DNA of 64,000 nucleotides from SAR324 cluster bacterium. Lineage in GTDB: Bacteria > SAR324 > NAC60-12. The notes below the pieces were generated by a model. That model saw only the letters and a list, made by a program, of their open reading frames with translations. It ran no database searches and was not told the DNA's origin. The stretch lies in contig JANQJU010000001.1 of NCBI GenBank assembly GCA_028281495.1, forward strand, positions 62,001 to 126,000, given 5' to 3'. Within the stretch, counting starts at the first letter, position 1; every line of letters starts with the position of its first letter. Of the stretch, positions 43,102-51,684 are shown piece after piece. Position numbers and translations under genes: made by a program.

Positions 43102-44819
43102 GAGGCCCTTTTTACAGTAAAGATAACTTGGGTGCCACGCCCCACGTGACTCATAATGTGTATCTGGCCATTTACCGATTTCGCACGCATGTGCATGAAT
43201 TGGTGGCCATGATGTTGAGAACGATTGATCAATTTTGATTCGAAGCCTCTACCCGAGTCCGAGATATTCAGCGTCACCAACGTATTCTGCTCAAAGAGTT
43301 GCACCTTGATTTCTTCTGCTTCAGCATGTTTCAACGCATTCATTAAAGATTCTTGGGCAATCCGGTAAATCGCAAGTTCGACTTCTTCGGGAAGTCTACG
43401 AATTTCGTAAATTTCTGCGCTGATCTCCATTCCAAACATTCGTCCCATCTTTTCAGTCAGACGCGATAAACTCAAGGCGACCCCCAAACTATGTTCTTTC
43501 ACGTCGATTGGGTAAAGATAGTGAACGATCTCTCGCATACTTTTGTGAATCTCTTCAATTGCTTGATAGCACTGATAGTAAGGGGCTTTGGATTCCACAC
43601 GATGCTTGGCATGGCTGATCAACTGTCCCAATTGATCATGAAAATCCGAAGCGATTCGCCCTTTCTCATTTTCAATGATTTCGTTTTGCTGCAAATACGC
43701 TTTTCGTAGTTCGTGCAAGTTGTTTTCGAGCCGCTGTACCATGGTATTGAAATGGTCGGCGAGTTCACACAGCTCCGGATTGCTCTGAATGTGGACTGGA
43801 ACCAACCGACCGGTTTCTGTCACCATAGCCATGCTCGCAATCAATTGATTGATTGGGCGAATCACCTCCCGACGAATCAAACAGAAATACACAATGGGCA
43901 ATAGCAATAAAGTGACTCCGATCATCAAAGAAATCCACACCAAGGATTGATTCAAATCTTTCAAAAACTCAGTTCTTGGTAAGGTTGCAATTCCCCACAG
44001 CCCCTCGGAGACAGGCCTGCTGTAATAGAATGCCTCTTCATGCAGGATGGGACCTTCGGAAGGTTGTCTCCACCAGTCTCCCTCGATTTTTGTTTGTCGT
44101 GTTTCAGCATCGGGGTGAAATAAAACGAATCCACCTGGATCGGTGAAGTAAATGAATCCGGTTTCCCGGATGCGGTTGGATTGAACCATTTCTTCCAAAA
44201 AATTCAGATTGACCATGACGATGATCACCCCTCTTACGGAAGGGGGAGATAGGAACACATCCTCGGTGGCCAAGTGATTCATCGCCAAGGCTTTATAAAA
44301 AATAAGAGAGACTTGCTTCGTTTCAGGGGACACAATCAGTTGCTGAAGACTTTGATTTTTTTCCCCTGTCACCGGCTGCCACCATTGAGAAAAGTTTCTG
44401 GCATTGAAGGCACTTTCTTTATGTTCATAAAAGACTTCGAGATACCCATCCGGTTGGGCCAAATAGATTCCCGTAAAGTTGGGGTTCACTTCAACATATC
44501 TGCGAAAAAGTTGATTAATCGCATAACTATAAATGTAGGCTCGGGCGTTTGGGTCTTCAATCAAGAGATATTTCCGAAGCTTGTCGGATGCGGATAACAA
44601 TTCGAGGTTGTTGCGTGCCGTTTCGATTTGAGACTGAACGTTGAACTCGACTTGCCGCATGGCATTGACCATTTCCAAGGAAAGGATATCGGCATTGCTC
44701 TTTTTCCATTGCGTGTATCCAATTCCTGTCAAGGCAATCAGTGCTCCAGATACCGTCAGCGTAAAAAAGAACAAAATTTTTGTTTGCAAGCGAATGGCAT
44801 TGAGAGGTTTTTTTTCCAT
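43098..44819 (-). CDS. Sensor histidine kinase (HisKA_3/NarX type) with periplasmic sensor
   Basis: Membrane sensor kinase (573 aa). Helix 1 (about 13-33) is followed by a periplasmic region of about 250 residues resembling a double-Cache sensor (YIYSYAINQLFRRYVEVNPN, GFIYFTDPGGFVLFHPDAET). Helix 2 lies near 283-305, then a HAMP domain. The dimerisation/phosphorylation segment SDFHDQLGQLISHAKHRV carries the His, and the ATPase domain has SLMNALKHAEAEEI and DSGRGF. It pairs with the overlapping NarL-type regulator. A PotD-like binding protein is encoded four bases upstream, suggesting that a loaded binding protein is part of the sensing mechanism. Confidence 0.93.
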   Translation of the reverse strand: MEKKPLNAIRLQTKILFFFTLTVSGALIALTGIGYTQWKKSNADILSLEMVNAMRQVEFNVQSQIETARNNLELLSASDKLRKYLLIEDPNARAYIYSYAINQLFRRYVEVNPNFTGIYLAQPDGYLEVFYEHKESAFNARNFSQWWQPVTGEKNQSLQQLIVSPETKQVSLIFYKALAMNHLATEDVFLSPPSVRGVIIVMVNLNFLEEMVQSNRIRETGFIYFTDPGGFVLFHPDAETRQTKIEGDWWRQPSEGPILHEEAFYYSRPVSEGLWGIATLPRTEFLKDLNQSLVWISLMIGVTLLLLPIVYFCLIRREVIRPINQLIASMAMVTETGRLVPVHIQSNPELCELADHFNTMVQRLENNLHELRKAYLQQNEIIENEKGRIASDFHDQLGQLISHAKHRVESKAPYYQCYQAIEEIHKSMREIVHYLYPIDVKEHSLGVALSLSRLTEKMGRMFGMEISAEIYEIRRLPEEVELAIYRIAQESLMNALKHAEAEEIKVQLFEQNTLVTLNISDSGRGFESKLINRSQHHGHQFMHMRAKSVNGQIHIMSHVGRGTQVIFTVKRAS

Positions 44820-44823
44820 TACT

Positions 44824-45867
44824 TCATTTTTTGGTCAGTTGTGAAAAAGCCGCAAAGTAATGACTGCGCGTGACAGCATCATGACTCTCGTCCAGAATGT
44901 TCAGCTTATTCCAATCTTTTTCACTAATATAGATCGAAGAATCATTGAGAATTTCCGGGGGAAGAAAGGCGGCGGCGGCTTGATTCGCTGATGCAAATCC
45001 AGTGAATTGGGTATTGGTAGCCGCATTTTCTGGCTCATTGATAAAATTAATAAAGGCTATGGCTTTTTCCTTTTGCTCGGATCTCCTCAGGACCCCTATG
45101 AAATCGATCCAGGCCTGTGCCCCTTCTTTGGGGAGTTTATAGGCAATGTTGGGATTGAACTTTTGCAGAATCGGCACCTGACCATTGTACCCAATTCCAA
45201 CCCAAGTTTCGCCCGTAACAATTCCATCGGTGGGTGAATTGAAAATATCTCCTACATGTCGAACATGAGGCCGTAGGTCTGCCAATAGCTGCTTAACCTC
45301 TCCCAATTGTTCCACATTGGTGCTGTTGAAGGCATAACCAAGGGCCAGCAACCCAAACCCCACCGTCAGCCGAACTTCGGGCAAAATGAGCAAACGCCCC
45401 TTCAACTCGTCCCTCGGGAGGTAGAGGTCTTTCCAGCTTTCAATCTGAATCAAATCTTTCCGGTAAATCACACCCGTTGTCCCCCACAAATAAGGAACGC
45501 GGCCGGGTTGCTTCGGATCGATCCATTTAGGATGAATATGCTTTAAATTGGGCACTTGGGTTTCGTCCAATTCTTCTAAAAACTCCAATTGTTGAAATAC
45601 CTTGAACGATCCAGAACTCCCGACGACGAGATCGAAGCCTCGCCCTTGCACTTCCATTATCCGCACATCGCGTTCATCTCCACTTTCATAAGCAACCACT
45701 GAAACCGGAATGCCATACTCTTTTTCAAAACTTTCCAATACTTGGGGCGAAATGTAATTTGCCCAGTTGAGCAAAATTAATGATTTTGCCGAGCCTGAGA
45801 AGGCTCCGCTTGGGCAGAACGACACAAAACAAACAAACATGAACAAATAGTAAGCTTTTTTTTTCAT
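44824..45867 (-). CDS. Spermidine/putrescine-like periplasmic binding protein
   Basis: Exported binding protein (347 aa) of the PotD/PotF type. Signal peptide about 1-24, cleaved near AFS. The mature start LILLNWANYISPQVLESFEK is the classic 'NWxxYIxPxVLxxFE' motif. It continues with FDLVVGSSGS, VPYLWGTTGVIYR and NPNIAYKLPKEGAQAWID, which line the polyamine cleft in relatives. No permease or ATPase follows. The next genes encode a histidine kinase (four bases away) and its response regulator, so it probably works as a sensory protein. Polyamines are the first ligand guess; amino acids or other cations are possible. Confidence 0.88.
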   Translation of the reverse strand: MKKKAYYLFMFVCFVSFCPSGAFSGSAKSLILLNWANYISPQVLESFEKEYGIPVSVVAYESGDERDVRIMEVQGRGFDLVVGSSGSFKVFQQLEFLEELDETQVPNLKHIHPKWIDPKQPGRVPYLWGTTGVIYRKDLIQIESWKDLYLPRDELKGRLLILPEVRLTVGFGLLALGYAFNSTNVEQLGEVKQLLADLRPHVRHVGDIFNSPTDGIVTGETWVGIGYNGQVPILQKFNPNIAYKLPKEGAQAWIDFIGVLRRSEQKEKAIAFINFINEPENAATNTQFTGFASANQAAAAFLPPEILNDSSIYISEKDWNKLNILDESHDAVTRSHYFAAFSQLTKK

Positions 45868-46480
45868 TTCTCATTTCAATGGTTCGAGTTTATTTCATCG
45901 GATTCGTAACCTTTTCAACCCCAATCCCCTAAACAAACAATTGGTTTCAATATTTATCCTATCGTTAACTGAGTTCGAAGTATCTGATTCAACAAAGTTT
46001 ACACTTCCATTTTGCCAAGAACATTAAGCTGCTTTCGATTGATTGCAGTCTTTTGTTCAAAAAATGCGTCATTGCGACACAAATTTGTTGATTTGGGTCA
46101 TTGTGACCCAATCTGAAAAAACCCCTCTCACTACAAGAGTTGAAGAGCCACATGCTCCTGACTCTCAACAATAGATGCGTCACTATGACGCGCTCACGTT
46201 ATCCTGAAATGTACTCAATTTTCCCGTTTCTGTACTCAATCCTTATTTGTCGTGATCCCTTCCAGGCTTTGAATTCACAGAGCTACTCCCCATTTTCAGA
46301 TAAACTAAATTTAGTGCATCAGCCCCTTCTTTCCTAGTGGCATATCTGGTGCAGAAAGACAAAATGTCTCTCAGAGACAATCCTGTGGTCATCATTTTTC
46401 GTGGGCGCCTTGAAATAAGACTACAACGATAGTGTTTGTTAAAGCTTCTTTCCCTCAATCAACCTAAATGGAGAAAAGTT
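45868..46480. promoter_or_regulatory. Regulatory region with TGACC/GTCA palindromes and a sigma-54 promoter
   Basis: Two clear palindromes, TGGGTCA-TTG-TGACCCA (46094-46110) and GCGTCA-CTA-TGACGC (46177-46191), and a weaker one around 46065-46079 (GCGTCATTGCGAC) lie 150-270 bp upstream of TGGCATATCTGGTGCA (46338-46353). The latter has the GG and GC dinucleotides at the exact sigma-54 spacing. A PspF-like activator is encoded nearby (47100-48053). The layout is that of an enhancer-dependent promoter for the gene at 46481. The palindromes could also serve the divergent binding-protein/kinase operon. Confidence 0.5.
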
Positions 46481-47035
46481 ATGTCTTATTCATTCACGAC
46501 AACCCCACCCAATCAACAGGAAGCAGAGGCTCAATTGAGACAACTTTCCGGTGTGCAAGATGCCGACGCCACGAACTGGAGTTACACTTGGATGCACGAT
46601 CCAATTCTCTATGTTTGTATTTATGCTCCCACCAATGTCTATCCTGATAGAAACAATTATCCCGAATGCATTTACGCTTACTTTTACAATGCATTCAGCC
46701 CCACTAGCGATTATCCCGATGGCATTCCCGTCAAGGACCTTGTCATGACGTTTGACCCGGATGACGATACCGGCATGTGGGAATTTCAAATGAGGGATCC
46801 TCAAACCTGCAATTGGACCTCAAATATGATTTCGGACAGAATTGGTACGTTGAATCACAATCAACCCCAGTGCCGATCCTATACAGCTCGATACACCGAA
46901 AATCATCCAGGTCATCCACAAGAAAGCCAATCATTTCACAACTGGCTCAACCCTGCGCCAGAATATCGTGTGGCTTATGATGGGTTATTGTACCGAAAAG
47001 TAGAGCAGAATGTTCAACCACGATTGGGCACCTGA
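46481..47035 (+). CDS. Hypothetical protein, possible sigma-54-dependent target
   Basis: A 184-residue hydrophilic protein without signal peptide. The ATG at 46481 has GGAGA seven bases upstream and is preferred to a longer frame from 46436. It is rich in Tyr, Pro and Asn (YVCIYAPTNVYPDRNNYPEC, IYAYFYNAFSPTSDYPDGIP), which gives a regular aromatic pattern. I recognise no family. It sits downstream of a good sigma-54 promoter and palindromic sites and upstream of a convergent sigma-54 activator gene. An intrinsic terminator follows the stop. Confidence 0.65.
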   Translation: MSYSFTTTPPNQQEAEAQLRQLSGVQDADATNWSYTWMHDPILYVCIYAPTNVYPDRNNYPECIYAYFYNAFSPTSDYPDGIPVKDLVMTFDPDDDTGMWEFQMRDPQTCNWTSNMISDRIGTLNHNQPQCRSYTARYTENHPGHPQESQSFHNWLNPAPEYRVAYDGLLYRKVEQNVQPRLGT

Positions 47036-47056
47036 ATTGGCACCGATTGATCGTCT

Positions 47057-47094
47057 AGCCGTCCCACTTTATCGCAGGGACGGCTTCTTCTTTG
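47057..47094 (+). terminator. Intrinsic terminator
   Basis: AGCCGTCCC (47057-47065) pairs perfectly with GGGACGGCT (47077-47085) around an 11-nt loop and is followed by TCTTCTTT. It ends the transcript of the hypothetical gene at 46481-47035 and lies just before the stop of the convergent sigma-54 activator gene. Confidence 0.8.
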
Positions 47095-47099
47095 GCAGA

Positions 47100-48053
47100 T
47101 TAAGTGTTCAAATCATATCGCTGTATCATTCGATCCAATCGTTTCCGTTGGATGCCTAGCTCTCGGGCAGTTTTAGATTTATTGAATCGATTGCGTTGCA
47201 AAGCTTCGCGAATCGTTTCGCTGATTTTTTGATCTAGAGTCGGATAGGGGGCAGCTTGCTTGGAAAGGAGCGGTTGGGGCAGTGCAGATCTTCTAATAAA
47301 TTCGGTACCAAATGAAAGCGTATGCGGCAACAGGGGCTGTTCGCCTTCATGATAGATCACAGCGCGTTGCAAGCAGTTTCGCAACTCACGGACATTCCCT
47401 GGCCATGGATAAGCACAAAGCCGGGTCCGAGTGCTCGGATGTAAGCCCGGAATCTCAGGAGCCAATTGCATTAAAAAGTGTTCGGCGAGTGATACAATAT
47501 CGTGTCCTCTTTCTCGAAGCGGTGGCAACCAAATAGGAAACACATTCAAACGATAAAACAGATCTTCTCGAAAGTTCCCTTTTTGCACCTCCGTTTCCAA
47601 ATTTCGATGAGTCGCTACAATGATACGGATGTCGACCGAAATCGACCTTCGGCCACCGACCCGCCAAATCTGACGCTCTTGCAACACTCGCAGCAGTTTT
47701 GCTTGCAGCTCCCAGGGCAGTTCCCCCACTTCGTCTAAAAACAAGGTGCCGCCTTGAGCTAATTCGAATCTCCCCGGTTTGGCTTCCACCGCCCCCGAAA
47801 AGGCTCCACGTTCGTGCCCAAATAACTCGCTTTCAATTAAGTCTTTGGGGATTGCAGCACAGTTCACGTCAACCCAAGAGTTTCGGACGCGTGGACTTTG
47901 TTGGTGTAAAGCTTGAGCTACCAATTCTTTGCCTGTCCCGGATTCCCCGTAAATCGCTACAGATACATCCGTTGCTGCTACCTTGTGAATTGCCTCATAG
48001 ACCCTCTGCATGGCAGGACTGTTTCCGATAAGCCCTATTCTCTTGTTGTTCAT
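47100..48053 (-). CDS. Sigma-54-dependent transcriptional activator (PspF-like, no sensor domain)
   Basis: Enhancer-binding protein (317 aa) consisting of an AAA+ domain and a Fis-type HTH only. The start at 48053 (GAGAGGAAG upstream) gives MNNKRIGLIGNSPAMQRVYE, directly the start of the AAA+ core. Walker A GESGTGKE, the sigma-54 loop GAFSGA (usual GAFTGA), Walker B GGTLFLDEVGE and the arginine-finger region follow. The C-terminal HTH is LQRNRFNKSKTARELGIQRK. With no receiver, GAF or PAS domain it must be controlled by a partner protein, as PspF is by PspA, or act constitutively. Candidate enhancer sites lie at 46065-46191. Confidence 0.93.
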   Translation of the reverse strand: MNNKRIGLIGNSPAMQRVYEAIHKVAATDVSVAIYGESGTGKELVAQALHQQSPRVRNSWVDVNCAAIPKDLIESELFGHERGAFSGAVEAKPGRFELAQGGTLFLDEVGELPWELQAKLLRVLQERQIWRVGGRRSISVDIRIIVATHRNLETEVQKGNFREDLFYRLNVFPIWLPPLRERGHDIVSLAEHFLMQLAPEIPGLHPSTRTRLCAYPWPGNVRELRNCLQRAVIYHEGEQPLLPHTLSFGTEFIRRSALPQPLLSKQAAPYPTLDQKISETIREALQRNRFNKSKTARELGIQRKRLDRMIQRYDLNT

Positions 48054-48304
48054 ACTTCCTCTCTTGGCTAGCAAAACAAAGTTCCAAACATGATCGGTAC
48101 GTTAGAAAATCTGTCAAAGTGATTCTCAATGTTTGAAATATTCTCACTAGGAAATTAAAGGTACAGACTCACCTTCTTCAAGGTTCGCTATAAGTTAATG
48201 GTAGTGCTAACGAGGGAGAAAAAAAAGTAGAGAGGCACGAAAAATCACGAAAATTTACGAAAAAAAGAGAAAGAGAGGAAAATTGGTATATTTATTGCCG
48301 AAGA

Positions 48305-48874
48305 TCAAGAAACTTCTGACTGATCAGCCAACAACGCCACTGCTTCTTGATAGCTCAATTGGTCAATCCCGCTTTTGTACATGGAAAGATTGAGGGAATA
48401 GGCCAGCGCCGATGCAAACACACGTTGATAAAAAGGAAGCGATTCTTCAAAAACGGGCAACACCTCAGCAACGGTTTCTGCTTGTTCCAATTGTTGTTCG
48501 AACTGACGGTGCTTGGTCTCAATTTCTTTCAACAGGGCCGGGTCACTCGTTGCGGCGTTGCCGAGTTCTAAGGTCCATGTGAGATCGGGTTGCAAAACAC
48601 ATTCTCCAACATAATCTTGCAGCTGTAGGGTTCCCCATTCTTCAGGACCAATGAGAGAAAGCCAGTAATGATCTCCTTTGCGGTACAAATAATAGTTTTG
48701 TCCCACTACCGGTTTGAAGGAAAACTTGCTTTCTAGCACAAACAATGAGGTGAACAGCTCGCTAGAAATTTGGTGGATGGATTTCGGAGGAACGATCATC
48801 ACGGGACGGGTTCCTTCGACATTCGCTAGGACGGGGACGAGTCCTTTACCTTGTGGATTGGGATTTTTTTTCAT
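48305..48874 (-). CDS. Hypothetical protein
   Basis: A 189-residue soluble protein (start at 48874, MKKNPNPQGKGLVPVLANVE; a longer frame to 48946 runs through a probable hairpin). The first part is strand-rich (LFTSLFVLESKFSFKPVVGQ, YYLYRKGDHYWLSLIGPEEW, GECVLQPDLTWTLELG). The second is a helical bundle with a Glu/Gln-rich helix (EIETKHRQFEQQLEQAET). I recognise a generic 'NPNPQGKGLVPVL' start seen in uncharacterised proteins but cannot name a family. It lies downstream of the sulfolactaldehyde dehydrogenase gene, but a hairpin separates them, so I do not count it as part of the sulfonate pathway. Confidence 0.65.
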   Translation of the reverse strand: MKKNPNPQGKGLVPVLANVEGTRPVMIVPPKSIHQISSELFTSLFVLESKFSFKPVVGQNYYLYRKGDHYWLSLIGPEEWGTLQLQDYVGECVLQPDLTWTLELGNAATSDPALLKEIETKHRQFEQQLEQAETVAEVLPVFEESLPFYQRVFASALAYSLNLSMYKSGIDQLSYQEAVALLADQSEVS

Positions 48875-48906
48875 AGAGGGCAGGAAAAAAACACATGGAG
48901 CACCCA

Positions 48907-48933
48907 AGGCATGTGGAGGAGTGGTACATGCCT
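48907..48933 (-). terminator. Possible terminator at the end of the sulfonate island
   Basis: AGGCATGT (48907-48914) and ACATGCCT (48926-48933) form an 8-bp stem. On the minus strand it is followed after about 15 bases by a run of seven T (near 48885). It lies 42 bp after the aldehyde dehydrogenase stop. The gap between stem and T-run makes this only a moderate call. Confidence 0.4.
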
Positions 48934-48974
48934 CAAAATGCTCCACGTGTGGAGGAGTTCATCGGGACCGGGGA

Positions 48975-50432
48975 CTAGGATATTCCACCGACCATCATAT
49001 ATTTGATTTCGAGGTAATCCTCGACACCATATTTGGAACCTTCGCGTCCCAAACCAGATTCTTTCACACCACCAAAAGGGGCGATTTCAGTCGAAACGAG
49101 GCCTTCATTGGCTCCAACAAGACCATATTCCAAGGCTTCTCCTACTCGGAAGACACGCCCGACATCACGCGTGTAAAAATAGGCCGCCAAACCGAATTCG
49201 GTATCGTTTGCCATTTGGATCGCTTCTTCTTCGGTCTCAAATGGGATCACAGCGGCAACCGGCCCAAAAGTTTCTTCGCGATTGATCAACATGTCAGTTC
49301 GAACGTCACGCAACACCGTTGGTTGAAAGAACGTCCCTCCCAAGGCATGGCGTTTTCCTCCGCAAAGCACTTTGGCCCCTTGCCCCACGGCATCATTGAC
49401 ATGACGTTCCACTTTTTCAACGGCAGCTTCGTCGATCAAAGGCCCCTGGGAAACTCCTTCTTGAAAGCCATCTCCCACTTTTAGGGTTTGTGTGGCTTCG
49501 GTGAGTTTTTCGACAAAGGCATCATAAATTCCGGTTTGTACGTAGATGCGATTGGCACAGACACAAGTTTGGCCAGTGTTGCGGTATTTAGCAATCATGG
49601 CTCCTTGAACAGCAGCATCCAGGTCGGCATCATCGAACACGATGAATGGCGCATTACCTCCCAGTTCCATTGAAACTTTTTTAACGGTAGCCGCTGATTG
49701 TTTAAGCAACAATTTCCCCACAGGAGTGGATCCGGTGAACGTAATTTTCCGAACCAAAGGGTTCGAGGTGAGTTCGTTACCAATGGGTACGGGATCTTTG
49801 CCAGTCACCACATTAAACACACCCGCCGGAATACCCGCCTGTTGAGCCAAATACGCAGTTGCTAGGGCGGAAAGCGGTGTATGTTCTGCGGGTTTAGAAA
49901 CAAAAGTGCAACCTACTGCCAAAGCAGGGGCAACTTTTCGGGCGATCATGGCAATCGGGAAATTCCAAGGCGTGACCGATGCCGCCACACCCACCGGCTC
50001 TTTCATGACAAATAATCGAGCATCGGGTTTATGTGTAGGGATGGTATCGCCATAAACACGCTTGCCTTCTTCGGCAAACCAATCAATGAAACTGGCCGCA
50101 TATTTCACTTCGCCTGCCGCTTCCGCCAAAGGTTTGCCTTGCTCATAGGTCATCAGAGCGGCTAAGTCCTCTATGTTTTCCAATAGCAAGTCATGCCATT
50201 TTCTTAACAAAGCTCCTCGTTCCTTTGCTGTTTTGGCACGCCATGCAGGGAAAGCGGCATAGGCTGCTTCAATCGCACGCCGAGTCTCGGTCGCTCCCAT
50301 ATCGGGAACTTTCGCTATTACCTCACCATTGGATGGGTTAGTCACCTCAAATGTAGCGTTGGAATCGGCGTTTATCCATTCGCCGTTGATCAAGGTTTGC
50401 TCTCGGAGTAAATTCGTGTCTTTCAATTTCAT
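48975..50432 (-). CDS. Aldehyde dehydrogenase, probable sulfolactaldehyde dehydrogenase
   Basis: NAD(P)-dependent aldehyde dehydrogenase of the GabD/SlaB type (485 aa). The start at 50432 has AAGAGG upstream; a longer frame lacks one. The active-site Cys is in NTGQTCVCANR, the general-base Glu in MELGGNAPFIVFDD, and the cofactor motif in FTGSTPVGKLL. By sequence alone it could be a succinate-semialdehyde dehydrogenase. Relatives act as sulfolactaldehyde dehydrogenases in other sulfoglycolytic bacteria, and here it lies beside sulfolactate-processing genes. The proposed step is oxidation of sulfolactaldehyde from the aldolase to (S)-sulfolactate. It has its own 240-bp upstream region with a large palindrome, so it may be a separate transcription unit. 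Confidence 0.85.
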   Translation of the reverse strand: MKLKDTNLLREQTLINGEWINADSNATFEVTNPSNGEVIAKVPDMGATETRRAIEAAYAAFPAWRAKTAKERGALLRKWHDLLLENIEDLAALMTYEQGKPLAEAAGEVKYAASFIDWFAEEGKRVYGDTIPTHKPDARLFVMKEPVGVAASVTPWNFPIAMIARKVAPALAVGCTFVSKPAEHTPLSALATAYLAQQAGIPAGVFNVVTGKDPVPIGNELTSNPLVRKITFTGSTPVGKLLLKQSAATVKKVSMELGGNAPFIVFDDADLDAAVQGAMIAKYRNTGQTCVCANRIYVQTGIYDAFVEKLTEATQTLKVGDGFQEGVSQGPLIDEAAVEKVERHVNDAVGQGAKVLCGGKRHALGGTFFQPTVLRDVRTDMLINREETFGPVAAVIPFETEEEAIQMANDTEFGLAAYFYTRDVGRVFRVGEALEYGLVGANEGLVSTEIAPFGGVKESGLGREGSKYGVEDYLEIKYMMVGGIS

Positions 50433-50603
50433 AGTGTGACCTCTTAGTTTCGAGCCGCACCCAAACCGTTCCCAGAGCATCTCAAATTTGGACGATGGTC
50501 ACTTCTAATTCCGTACTCAATTGTTTGGTATCACGGAACTCGGAGTGGCCACCTTTCCAAATTTGTCTGAAGTGCTTCATGTAGGGAGTGTATGGCTGTA
50601 GCT

Positions 50604-50632
50604 ACTAAATTGTTTTAGTAAAACGATTTAGT
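50604..50632. promoter_or_regulatory. 29-bp palindrome upstream of the aldehyde dehydrogenase
   Basis: ACTAAATTGTTTTA (50604-50617) faces TAAAACGATTTAGT (50619-50632) around a central G, with a single mismatched pair. It lies about 170 bp before the aldehyde dehydrogenase start and just after the ComC stop. The core TTTAGTAAA also occurs in the dihydroxyacetone-module operators (for example 11935-11943). It is a good operator candidate for separate control of the dehydrogenase. Confidence 0.6.
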
Positions 50633-50674
50633 CAATCTCAAAAATATTAAATTTTGATGAAATGCCCTTGGAAT

Positions 50675-51682
50675 TCAGTGTTCTCCAAGTATAACGAGCT
50701 TTTCGTACACAGATTGAGACAATTTGATTCCGCTTTGACGTGCTCGGTTTCTTAAGCCTAACCGTCTTGTTCCAGGGATTCGGGTGCCGGGTTGCTCCAA
50801 AATAGTAGCAATCAATGTTTCGAGACGGGGGCCAAACCCGTTTTCGGATAAGGGCCCAGGATGGATCGCCAGCAACAGTTGTCCAATATGAGGTGGCTCG
50901 CCTTCAGCATCGAAAAAGGAGCTTGCCTCAAACCCAAAGTGAGAGGCTGTCAGCGCTGCAGAAAGCACCTCCACCATCATGACCAAGGCCGCTCCTTTGG
51001 CATCTCCCATCGGAAGCAGAGTCCCTGACATGGCCGCTTGGGAGTCGGTCGTCGGGTTGCCTTCAGCATCCAACGCCCAGCCTTCAGGGATGGACTCGTT
51101 GTTTTGGGAGGCCACTTTAATTTTCCCACGTGCCACTTTAGAAAGCGACATGTCCACCACTAAAGGAGCGTGATGGGGCCGCGGGGCCGCAAAAGCGATA
51201 GGATTGGTGCCAAATACCCCGGTATGTCCACCCCACGGAGCAATGCCTTTGGGGCTATTGCTGAACATGAGGCCGATCATGCCGTGTTTGGCTAACTTTT
51301 CCACATGGTATCCCATGGCCCCACAATGATGCGAATGGGCAATCGCCGCCACAGCGACTCCTGTTTGAGGCGTGAGGGAAATCAAGCGTTCGATGGCAGC
51401 TTCCAACGCTGGATATGCAAAACCACTCTTCGCGTCTACCCGAACCGCGGCGGTTCCCACCTCTGTGATTTGGGGCTGGGCATGGCCATCGACCTTGCCA
51501 CTTTTCGCTTGGGCTGCGTAAGCGGCAACTCGCGATACTCCGTGTCCCTTCTGTCCTTCGGCCTCAGCAGCGGCTAAGGCAGCCGCAACCGAATGCGCAT
51601 TGGTATCGCTCGTATTGTGGGCGACCAAGGCTTTGGCAATCAACTGGGACAACTCATCCAAAGTTACGATTCTATCTTCCAT
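50675..51682 (-). CDS. comC: (R)-sulfolactate dehydrogenase, ComC/Ldh2 family
   Basis: NAD(P)-dependent dehydrogenase of the malate/L-lactate dehydrogenase-2 family (335 aa), which is unrelated to Rossmann-type dehydrogenases. Conserved blocks: GHGVSRVAAYA, AIAHSHHCGAMGYHVEKLA, FSNSPKGIAPWGGHTGVFGT and LVVDMSLSKVARGKI. ComC members interconvert (R)-sulfolactate and sulfopyruvate. Paired with SlcC it turns (S)-sulfolactate into the (R)-form that SuyAB needs. The ATG at 51682 is chosen because GGAGG lies seven bases upstream; the ATG at 51688 overlaps the slcC stop and leaves no spacer. A malate or ureidoglycolate dehydrogenase is the alternative by sequence, but the neighbours decide. Confidence 0.85.
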   Translation of the reverse strand: MEDRIVTLDELSQLIAKALVAHNTSDTNAHSVAAALAAAEAEGQKGHGVSRVAAYAAQAKSGKVDGHAQPQITEVGTAAVRVDAKSGFAYPALEAAIERLISLTPQTGVAVAAIAHSHHCGAMGYHVEKLAKHGMIGLMFSNSPKGIAPWGGHTGVFGTNPIAFAAPRPHHAPLVVDMSLSKVARGKIKVASQNNESIPEGWALDAEGNPTTDSQAAMSGTLLPMGDAKGAALVMMVEVLSAALTASHFGFEASSFFDAEGEPPHIGQLLLAIHPGPLSENGFGPRLETLIATILEQPGTRIPGTRRLGLRNRARQSGIKLSQSVYEKLVILGEH

Positions 51683-51684
51683 AT

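Noticed and set aside
48714..49484. 256-codon plus-strand frame
   Set aside because: It runs antisense through the end of the aldehyde dehydrogenase gene and the start of the next gene, crossing a probable hairpin. Composition is non-protein-like and there is no ribosome site.
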